A DNA stretch of 64,000 bases from a virus: positions 102,409 through 166,408 of the IMG/VR virus record IMGVR_UViG_3300042924_004713, one strand, 5' to 3'. Made by a program: the position numbers and the translations under genes. Positions 16,319-28,300 of this stretch are shown here, in pieces (within the stretch, counting starts at the first letter, position 1; every line of letters begins with the position of its first letter). The notes beneath the pieces are model-generated. The model ran no database searches and had not been told where the DNA came from. It saw only the letters and a list, made by a program, of their open reading frames with translations.

Positions 16319-16343
16319 GCTATGTTAAATCCAGTGGCTTTGC

Positions 16344-19300
16344 TTACTCGTCATTCCTTAAGAACTTAGCAGCTGACGTGTTTTGCAACTGCAAAGGCAC
16401 ACCGTCGCTTGGCTCAAATGCACCAGGCTGATACCAGCTTTGAGCACGCTTAACTGCTAGAGTCACCAAGCGTCCAGCAGCTGGTGCATCATAGAAGCGC
16501 ACTGTGGCTGGATTAGCATTTAGGAACTGATAAGCAGTTGGAGGCTGTATTATACCGCCCACACTCACAATCAAGGCCTCGAGCCATTCAGTGCTGTCTA
16601 TTCCAGTCAAGTTAATATTTGGTGCTGTGAACTGTACCTGAGATCCATTGGCTTTGACACTGGTTTGTACCACATAGTCTTGATAACCACCACCTGACAA
16701 TAGATTCTCTCTACCTATGTTGTACACCAAATCTCCTGCAAAATGATTGGCTATGGCAGTGCCAGCAGTACCTCGTAGCAGTCCGGATAGAGTGTTGTTT
16801 TCTAGATCGCGATATCTAAACGCAATACGCTCACCATTGATAGTTACCACACCAAGATAGTTTGCTGGTATATTTGGTTCACCGCAGGCCAATACATTTT
16901 CAACATAAATTATGTCATCGTCCACTGAAAGATCACTTAACAACCTTGTGGTAGTGTTATCAGTGATACGATATGTAAGCTGCACGCCGCGCATGTCTTG
17001 GAAAATACGGAAAGCCATGGCATTGGGAACTATTTGATTGGTATACAGCGTGGCCACAACAACATCAGTGACTGCAATAGGACCAGACAGCAGTTCTAGA
17101 TAAGTGGTTGGGTCGCCTGATTCAACGTCAGAAACCACTGTGTAATCAAGTCCCGGGAACAACAGTCGTCCATTCAGGCTTACTATCATTCTTTCAGATT
17201 CTTGCACTGGTCTACGTAGATCAAAGTCGTTTTCTTGAACAGTGATACCCTCGCTGAAGTCAAAACTTCCTGGTTCATTGTTCACTGACCCCGAGTCAAA
17301 TGGCAGAAAATCAAAACCTTCGCTGGCTATGGCTCCCTTGGTGATAGGTCCAACCCAGACAATCTGCACAATATTCTGTTGACTGGTATCGTTGTATGTT
17401 GTGACTGAAACCACATCTCCTGGGAACACACCAAACGATCCACTAGGTCTAAATGTGATTTGATTACCAGAAATAATGTAATCAGCGCGAGTGTTTACAC
17501 AAATCAGCACTCTATCACCGATGTTGGGCACATAGCTAAGAATAATTGATCGTCTGCTGAATCCATCCCATGGAACCACAGTGAAATCGCTGCCTAGTAC
17601 CTGCGGTACATCATTCACGTATACATTAACTTCATTATCAGCTACAAGACCCTGACTGTATCCACCACGCTCTGGAAACAAGAATTCTGCACTGCTACCA
17701 TCACCATACCATTCAATACCTTGGCTTGGTCTAGCTCTAAAACCATTTACTGTAACGTAAGCGTTGTTGGGGTTAGATCCCTGTAGGCTGTTGGTTAGTG
17801 TATAGGTCAGCTGTGCTGTGGAACTTGGTGATAGTTCTGCAATCGTAAAGGTCTGAACTGTGGGCAAACTCCAGGAATATTGTGGAGTCTGGAAGCCCAT
17901 TACAGTTAGATTAACAGCATCCAAGCTGGTTAATATCACGGAAAAATTGATTCGTGTTATAGTTGGAGCTATGGATTCAAAAGTGTAATCTGTGGTTGGT
18001 AGCAAACGTGTGCCGTTGACAAAGATTACCAGTTCATAAATGTCGCTGAACTTGACTGGAATCTCAAGCTGAGTACCGATGTCTGCTCCATTGTAGTTGG
18101 CTCGTAGCAGTTGATTACCGCCCCCAACTTCATAGATATTGATTACCAATAGATCATCATCATTGACTCCACTTAGAACTGTGATAGTTTGATTTACCCA
18201 ATCCACGGTGTATTGACTAGGTGCAAGATCACTAGACAACAGGCTACTGCCATTTGGTCCTGCATTGCTTACACGTATCGCGGCAGGATAAATTTCATGC
18301 GTTTGATACTGTGCAATCTGTGCCCAACTGATTGTAGAATCAGCACTGTTGTAAGTCGCACGCAGTGACAAGATATCAAAGCCGTGTCCTAGTCCATTCC
18401 AATCTGATCCTGGTCGGACATACACACGAAAGTCCATGGTATCAAATTCACTGCCAGGCACTAGCTCTTCTGGTGCATGACTTGAATAGGTATCAACAAA
18501 TGCACCACCATCAACCACAACATCATTCACACCAGTGCCAAGATATTGGTCTATGAATTCACTTTCATATACACTGTCAATCAGTGTTTCACTGTAGGTT
18601 GGGAGACCGCTGGCATCAAAGTCTAGATTATCCCATGGAGTCATGTCAAATGGCCCGCGGTCAAAGCCAGTGTCTTGATTGAAATTCAGACCTTTGACTT
18701 GTACACCTGGATAATCAGTACCAGTGATAAGCAGTGGAAGCTCACGTCCTGGTTGATCTGCCAATGCCACATAGTAACCCATGGTACGATCAACACCACT
18801 AAGCTCGCCAACCGGCACTAAAATCCAGTCCTCAGGAATGAATTCTGCTGTGTTGACGCCGGTGCTATCAGGACTGTCAGCTTCCCAGATGCGTCCTCCA
18901 AAGCGTACCAATTGACCATTGTCAAATGTTATGTTTGGTTGCCATTCTTCAATATTGCTTTCGTACTGGTATCTGTCATATTTCAATGTGGTCTTAATAC
19001 TACGCACTAGACCATTGTTTAATATAGCAATGGCCTTGGCACCAGTACCGTTACCGCCGGTTATAGTCACACTTGGAGTGGTCAAGTATCCCTCACCAGG
19101 ATCTGTTACCACTAGGCTATTCACCTGTCCAGCACTGTTGATAACTGCAATGGCTGTGGCATTGCGTACAGCCACGCCAGATATGGTCACTGTGGGTGCA
19201 GTGGTGTAACCTGTGCCACCAGTAACTAGAATCAACTCCTGCAGTTCTAATTTGTAGTTGTCAAACCACTGGTCATAGGGCTGTGTTTGCCATATGATAT

Positions 19301-22300
19301 TGTTGCTGGCAGCATCACTGGGCGAATTTTCAACATCTGTAAGTATTGGACTGATGTATTCTTGCAAACTTGCATTGTAGTAAGCAGGGATATCAAAGTC
19401 GGCTATATCACCATTGAACAGATCTTGTCCAGCATACTTTAGGTTAAATTCTCTAATCTGTACATGATAAGGCTTGACCTCAGACAGGTAGTCTAGCACA
19501 AAGTCTTGGTTATCTCGTCTGTAGGTTTGATATGGCAACAGTTCACGAATGTTGTGTTGCACATCAATCAGACTGGTTTTCATCAACCAGTCCGGTGTTA
19601 ACTGCTCGGTCAAGATGTAGTTAAACATTAGAATCAGCAGATTGTTTCTTTCAATCAACAATTCATCAATGAAAAGTTCTTGATTGATACCTTGAATAAT
19701 TTTGCGTGTTTCGGCTTGAGGTGCTTGATCAAAGTATTGAGCATCAAACACTTCACCGTCAAAGCCTAATCTACCCAATTGATAATCATAGATGGCAGGT
19801 GATATTTTGATAGTACCATCCTGCAGACCCACACGATTCCATCCTGAATCCAACAGCTGATATACTTCAAACTTGCCCTGGCTATTAGCAGTGACCAATG
19901 CCACTGTGCCCACTGCTACCTGTTGTGCTATCAATGCAGCATATGATGGGACTTCAATTGCAGGAGTTGTGTCTGGATTGAACCCAGGCGCATACCAGTT
20001 GATATAATCCCAGTATTCATTGGTACGATAATTTTGTACTCTGATCAGTCGCAGACTGTAGATGTTGTTTTCAAATATGGTTTCATAGATGGTCCATCTA
20101 CCATTGTTGTTGCTGTCGCTGAGCACAAGATACCTGTAGCCCACTGGTACAATAAGAATATTTTGCCAGCTGAGTTCTTCAAGGTTAGCAACTTCTTGAT
20201 TCCAATTCGTAACTAGAATATTGCCCACTGTGGTCTGTTGCAATGGCACAGGCTCTTCGCTGTTGAGCAAGGTCAAGTTACGACTTTCTGCAATAGGATA
20301 CAGTGCCAACACACTATTGGTTCTGTCAATGTAGTTTTGCAGCGCACGGAATCTATCCACGAACATGCTTTGGCGTGGACGGAATTGAACACCATATTTC
20401 TCTGCCACGGTCAAACTAGGATCTGGCACGGAGAGACCACTTTGATCTTCACCAGCAAAGCTATCCTGTAGTTTGCGATACAGCGGTGGAGTTAAGAACG
20501 CATCTGCTTTGCCCTGGGCCAGCAGCTGGAACTCAGTGTGGATATTATCAGTATTGGGAGTTTGATCAAATTCAATATGAATGATAGTGTCAAACGCCTT
20601 GATATAACTGCTACAGTTGTACAAGGCCACAGTGCTAGAGTTCAGTGGTGCCATGAATGGAATACCACTGGCAATTGGATTGGCCAAATATTGCGCGATT
20701 GCCACTGTGCTTAGAGTTTTATTACCTGTGGTTGGTAATGTGTCTATGCCTCTGACCCAGAAATAATAATTTGACACAAACACATTGTTTTGTGTTAGTG
20801 CGGTTGTTACTGTGTAGTCAATAAAGTTCAAGGGCGTACCAGGACCAGTGTAGTTGGCTGGTGGTACTGTGCTTTCTACCCACTGATAGATATCAACACG
20901 ACTGCCAGGAAATATCTGTCCCCACTTACGACTTGCATACGCAAGCTCATCTTGAGTGACGTCAAGATATCTGACACTGCTGGTATCCCACCAGATTTGC
21001 CCCACATGATTTTTGCCCCAACTATTGCCCTGCACACTGGTAAGTCCAGTGTTGTAGAAAGCCGGATCGTTTGTTGAAACATAATCAATATTTTGTCTTG
21101 CGGCGCCTAGGACTTTGCCCTGTTGCGGATTGAAGAAGTCAAGAAACTGTGTTCTAGGACTTTGTAATCTATCATACAGCAGTGCATTGTTGATACTATA
21201 GATATCAACAGCAGGCACTTGTTCACGTTTGGCTACCCAGCTAGGAGTTCGATCAGCATTGATAAATGCTGACATCGCACCATTGTTTGTAGTGGTACTT
21301 ACTGTGGCGTTTGGTGATCCTACTAGAGTATATGCCCAGGCCTGACTCACGCTTTCTCCAAATCGTTCAGCTGTGGTACTTTCAGGCGAATACAGTTGTT
21401 GGCCAAAGTTAAACAGTCCTGGATTCAACGAAGAAGGATTTACTGATGGCAAGTAGTCAAATTCATACACCACACCAGATTGATGTAGATCAGTATAAAA
21501 AGTGGTGCTTCCCGAATCAAAGAAAGTGGTGCCATTGTCAAAAGTAACGTTCAAATGCGCTGTACCACCAGGAGCACCTATTATCACGTCTTCTTGTGCT
21601 GATGTTAGTGACCATCCAAAGTTAGCACCATCGGTGGGATAAGGACTGCTTAAAGTTTGACTAAACTCAAAGCTGTTGAATCCTAGGTCACCATATGCTG
21701 TGCCAATGGCACCTGGTAACACAGACAATCTGTTGTAAGGTGTTGTAGCAGCCTCGTTAATTACGTCAATCACCAACAGACCACTAGATGTTACTGCCGC
21801 AGTTACATTGGGTATACCACTGTTGACAATAGCATTGGCTAGTCCTGCAACTGTGTTGTTTGGTGCCGCAGGTACAGCGATTTCTTGATAGTTTATCTGT
21901 AGAGTATGGCCAGCAGTCAACACAGGGTTTGCCACGGTGCTGGTTATTGTGCCATAGGTTAAAGGTTGATTCACAAACATCTTTACCGAACCAGCCTGTG
22001 GTACTTGGCTTGCTTGGCTATCATAAGGACTGCCAACTGCTAGTTGACTATCACTCAACACAAACTGCACACTATGACCAAATTCTGCACGTTCTTGTGG
22101 AATGTCGCTTTCAAGTTTGTGTACAGGTCTAAAGAAGTTTGCTTCAATTTCAACAACATCACCAATATTCAACGGTTGATTAACGGTCACACTAATTGGA
22201 GCTTCAGGACTCACTGAATAGTTCACGGTATAGGTATTGTTTCTTAGTGTGCCATACTGTGCAGTGTTATTAAGGAATTCACCGTTGACCTTAACCGACA

Positions 22301-25300
22301 CCGGCAGAGTCAATGGAGCTGCTGTGGTAAAGGTTGTAGGTGCTGTGGTAGCTGTGGTAATAATACGACTTTCTACATCTCGGTTAAAGTAATATACAGA
22401 ACCAGCTCTAAACGTCCCGTTGATATTTTCGTTAGGACATCCAATGGCCAGTTGTCTGCCATCATGACTTGTCGCAACTGAAGCACCAAATTTAGCGTCT
22501 GATGCCAGCCCTGGTCTAGTTAGAACTTGGCATAGTTGATAGTATGTTGGAGCATACGCCATTATGGTAGCACCAATAGCAGGTGAGTTTACAAATACCA
22601 AATCATAATCATTTAGTGTGCTGTCAGGCAATGAGCTATCGCTCTTAAGCCATTCGTAATCAATCTTAGGACGTTGAACAGTGCCATTGACTTCTACTCG
22701 TACTGAATTGATATTTGTGGCAGTAAACAATGATTCTCTAACTGCAAATCGATCAGTGACTGACAGGCGTCCTCCTGACACTGTGTAGTCTAAAATAGCA
22801 CCAGCAAAGCTAACATCAGTTACAGTGATAACACAGTCTTCAGCAGGACTTGAGCCACCAATTTGAGTGCCTTTAATGGTCAACACTTCACCAATACTGT
22901 AGTTTGTGCCAGCGTTTAATAGATCAACAGAATAAAGACCACGCACAACTTCAACGTCCCACAAAGCACTAGTGCCAAGACCAGTTGTGGTGCTGGCAGT
23001 GATATTATAATATTCCTGGAAATCCAACTGCACTGACTGACGTCTTGATATTACCACAGTTTGATTTTTACTTGGTGCTGTAAAGAACTCAATAAAACTA
23101 CCAGTAGCAGAATAATCAATATTCAGTCTTTGAGGTAATCCAGATACCACCACTTCAAGTTGTTGTACATTATCATACTGTATGGTAACAGTAGAGAATC
23201 TACGTGTGGTACCAGTGGTAGGATATGATATAGACTGCGTGGGCACTGGCACTTGACCATATGCATACACTCGGTTCAACTCAGGTGCGCCAACATACAA
23301 CCAACGTTCATCGCCACTCATGGCCAGACTGCTACCAAATTTTGCAGGACCAGGCTGATCTAGTCCCAATAACAATTGGCTTACAGTGAAAGCCTCAAAG
23401 TCGCCGTTGTAATTAATGATTGCGGTATAACCAACGTCTGACAGACTATTAGGAGCACCCACTGCACCCCAAAGATTGTTGCCCACAGTCATTGTTGCAC
23501 CAAAATTACTGACTTGGGCTGCATTCAGGCTGATTGAACCACCATCTTGTAATGTGCCGGCAGGATTTACTCCATATTGGAACACAATGCCAGTGCTGGC
23601 TCCGGGAGCTGATGCCAACATCAGTGTGTTGTTTTCGGTCTGTGCCACAGCACTAGCCCAATAACTGTTCACTGACCGCAAAGGCTCAAGACGTTGATTG
23701 TAAACAAACGGTTCAGTTCTTTCTAATACTTGCCATCTATCAAAACCATTGTTGTCAACCCAAACTAGGCTCTTAGCTGTGACATTGTTGATATATGGTA
23801 AATTGGCAATATCGCTGGGCTGGTCTACTCTAATAGTTTCTAAAACTAGACATACACCTTGTCCTAATAATTCAATCTGATCGTTTGGAATCGCGAACTC
23901 AATCACAATTGATGTCAATGAAGGTACTTCAAGCACACGATAAGCACCGTTGACGTCGGTTGAGAAAGATTTAATTACTATAATGTCATTTACAGACAAG
24001 TTGTGTTGCTGACTGAATCCGGCTAAAGATGTGCCATTGAAATTGTCTGTGATACTTTGAATGTTACCTGGAACTGCTGAACATCTGTAAACATTCCAAT
24101 CATGACTGTTGACCTTGGCAATCCACACTGTGGTACCTACTCCAACACTGTCTATGTTAGCATTGATATTTGTAGGATCAATGATTTCAAATTCTGTGAT
24201 ATCAACATCATCAAGATTTACATAACCAGCAGTAGGTAGATCCAAATCTCGCCTTGGTGTCACTGCCACAGGCAATATTTCTGGGGAAGTAACGTTCCAA
24301 CTGCTGCGCCATAGATCACCAATCTGCACAGTTTGATCTGCAAAAGACTGTTCAAAAGGCACTATCACCTGTACCGTGCTTGGATTTGAAGTTAGCAGTG
24401 CTTGATTTATTCTTATGTCAAAGAATCTACGATTAGCCTGCGCTCCATAGATTCCTTTGAGAACTGCCCAGTTTTCAAATATACTGTAGTCAGCAACTTC
24501 TTTGTCAAAACTTGCAGTGCCAAACAAGTCCACACTGAACTTTGTACCTTTGGTACTCAAGAACTGTTTGTACACGTTCACTTGACTTACATCATCAAGA
24601 TTTAGATTGGCCATGTACTCTCTGGGTCTAAAACCAATCAGACCGTAGGCCAATAGATCCTGATCACGTTCAAGGTTGGCTCCCACCGTGTTATAGGTCT
24701 GCTGAATCAAATCTGCTTTGTTGGCAAGATTAGGCAATAGACCTTTTTTGATTTGATTATAATCGCTTAGGGTCCAGTCAACATAGTCAAATTCTTGTTT
24801 GGGCTGTACAATAGTCAGCGCACTGTAGTACTGATTCTTAAACTTTACAATTTGACCCTTGGTATAGGTTACGTTTGGTTGCCAATCAACAATGTTGTCT
24901 TGATTTAGAATGAAACCACGTGCATCCAACTGACCATTCCAGTCAGTGCTGGTGCCTGCTATTAGTTGCATGCGTCCCTGACGTGCAGCAGTGATTGGGT
25001 CATATATCAAGTCACCAAACACGCTGGCATTTTTAAACACCATGATATGTTCATATGCAGTGAATCTTAGATCAGCATAGTTGATGGTTTGCTCTGTTAA
25101 TGATGTGATCTTGAAATCGTTATCAATACGTTCAACAATTAGATCGTTGATAAGAATCTTGCGTTTGTTTTGATCTTGTATGCTGGTTGTAGTATCTCGT
25201 TCTATGATACTGTCAACAATTGCCCCGGGCCTACTGACCATGAGCGAAGTGCTAGCAGGATTTAAGTTGATAACACTACCTGGTCCCCAGCCTTGTCCAC

Positions 25301-28300
25301 TCCAATACAGAAATTCCTGCGCCATCTGACGCCAGTTCAAGGTCAAACCATTTTCCACACTGTCAAAGATCATGCCTTGAGATTCTAACAGTGCACCGTA
25401 GCTGAACAAGAAGTCACATACAGCATTGTCATTGCTAAAGGTATAGCCATAAGGAATCTGTGTTACGATGTCACTGTAGGTAGTGGGTACTGCAACGGTT
25501 TTTCCGCCTGCTGACAGAGTAATTTTTGGTCCAGCTACCTTGCTTACTAGAATCTCAAAGTAGGGATTCACAACATCGTAACCAAAAACTTGATATCCAT
25601 CCTCAACTCTTTGAATCATTACACTGCTGTAATTCACAGCGGCAAATGGTACATTTTTGTACAAGAACAGTTCGTAACTTTCATCAGGCAGTAGCAAACT
25701 GGTGTTTAGACTGTTAGGACTGGGCTTTTCAAGAAACACCTTGATGTAGGCTTTGTCACTGAATGATGCCATGCGATATGCTAATTGTACATCAATGTTG
25801 TCAAGGTTAGCTGCCAAGGCAGTGGCTGTGTTGCTGTTACCTAGATGTGTGTTGTAATCCACAATCCAGTTGATGTAACTGGCCTTGCTGATGCCATCGC
25901 CATATATTTCAAGATTGCTAGGACTTAATCTGCTACGGTCTTGATATAGGTATTGTCCAAGATCAAGATTGAACTTGTATAGATCTCTATCAACAAACAA
26001 AGAGAAAAATTCAGCAGGACGAGTTAGCGCCAGCAAACGCATGATAGCAAAAGGATAGCTGCTGCTGGTACGCCATACGTATTCAACTGGTCCAACGTCG
26101 CCCATGCGCCAACTGCGTTGGAAAGTCTGTTTATCATACAAGCCAACCACAGAATCTAGTGGTGGTAACAGATTACCCTGTGCATCAACTGGAAGAACAT
26201 CTAACAGTCCTGGGCGCACATATTTGGGTATCACATAGAAACCATTTGGATCAGCAACCAGACCCTGCGACAGATCTTCCCATAACACCAAGTTTTCACT
26301 GGTGTAAGGAGCTGCACCATATCTGCTTTCCCACCAACTAGGTTGTTCGCTGAATCCCAACATCTCCCATGGGGCTTGATGTGGCCTGATTGTATCATAA
26401 AAATATAGGTACAATCCGCGCCATGCACCAACAGGTAGGGCTTGATTGTTTAATCTGTTTTGGCTGCGACTGTAGTTGTAACTAAAATCGTTGTTGACAT
26501 CATAGGCCTGAATAGTATAATCAATCTTGTTGGTGCCTACCCATGTCAAAAAGTCTACACTAAGGATGTCATTTACTTCGGTTAATGACCAATCTGTGGT
26601 TCTAAATTGACCTGGTACTATGTCATTTTCACGAATAGGAATCGCCGAGCGAATTTTTAAATTGTTGTAGATTCGTGTTTCAAAATCCAATAAAACTTGG
26701 TCGCGAATGTCGTCAAAGGCCACAGTGATACTGCCATCATGCCCAACAATCACAGGTGTAGGTTGTGAATAGGTTGTATCAACAAAGATTCTAGGTTGGT
26801 ATGCAGGATACAGTCCCATTTTAGTTGGGGTGTTGGGCACAAAGTTACCTACTGTGCTAGCATATTCTTGAATTTCAATGGTATCGCCTACCTGTAGAGG
26901 GTAGGTAATTGTGACCTGAGGTGTGTCCGCGCTAACTGTGTAATCTTTGTTAATGGTCAATAGATGTCCATTAACGTATACTAACAGAGCCAGATAGTTG
27001 CTCTGCGTGAAGTCATACACTCTCAAGGTGTTAAAAGTGGTTTGACTGATTGGTGTAAAGGTATAGGTGTTAGAGTCATATACCGAACGCGATGGCAGCA
27101 TATCGCTCCAGTAAAACGGATTTTGCTGTGTGCGTCCAAGATTGATATCGTTAACTGCGGCCACCAAGATTTCTGGAGCAGTGGCGTCGCCCCAATCTCG
27201 TGATGCAACTATGTCTAATAGTTGAGTTTTAAACTTGATGTATTCTGCGCTGTTCCATTGTAGTGCTCTAAAGAAATCATAGTTTGGATCTCGCATGAAG
27301 TAACCAGCCATGGTCAATGGCGCACTTTGCTGCAAGATATTCAAACCATAACGAGCAATGTAACCAAGATCGCGACTGTTGTTTGAGCCGTTGATACTGC
27401 CCTGTAGGTCAATTAGATTTTCGCAGATACTTTCATAGTGACTGCGCATGGTACCAAGAGTTACTTGGCTGACTTCTGCATTGTTAGCGTTGTTCTGTAA
27501 ATTGATTGGTACTTGGAAAAACGCATTGTTACTGATCTGATCACTCAATACCAACACAATGATTTTTTCACCCACAGGGATGTTGTCATTAAGATTGATT
27601 GTGGTTGTGTTGCTGGTAGTGGTGTACGAATAAGTTCCTGGATCCTGGAACTGTGAACCAATATAGATCTTGATCACAGGATAAGGATTAGGCAATGCAG
27701 AATTAAGTACTACCTCATTGACTTTGACATCAAGTAATAATGGTTGTGACTGATATGTGAATTCAAACTGTTGATATGTTTCACTTGGATAAGGTGCAGT
27801 GGCCCAACCAATTTGATCAGTAAAATCGGTGCGAGAGGTGTAACGACGTGCAAAACCAATGCCCACAGACTCGGTGATACTTTGACGGTCTCTTACATAA
27901 GAAAATGTATCAGTGTAATAGTTATTGATGAAAACAATATCACCAACGTTGTTAATGGTCACATACTGCACAGGAAAGCCCAGCACTGAATCATTAGCAC
28001 CGCTGCCAATTCCATAGGAGAAAAGCTTGGTTCCGTTAAACGTGCTACTTCCATAACGTTCTAGATTGCCAATACTTACATCGTCAACAAAAATATCAAA
28101 CTGTGGTGGATTGTTTACGCTGACTTTTTGTTGGCTTAGAATCCATTGTGCACCATCAAAGGTAAAACTTTGGCCTTTTCTTCCAACCCCGTTTAAACAT
28201 ACCACAACATCGTTGGGTAAAATAGCGCCATCTGAATCAGGAACCAGATTAATAATAGGCTGCTTGATCACAGGTGCCACTGTGTCTGGCGTAATTAATT

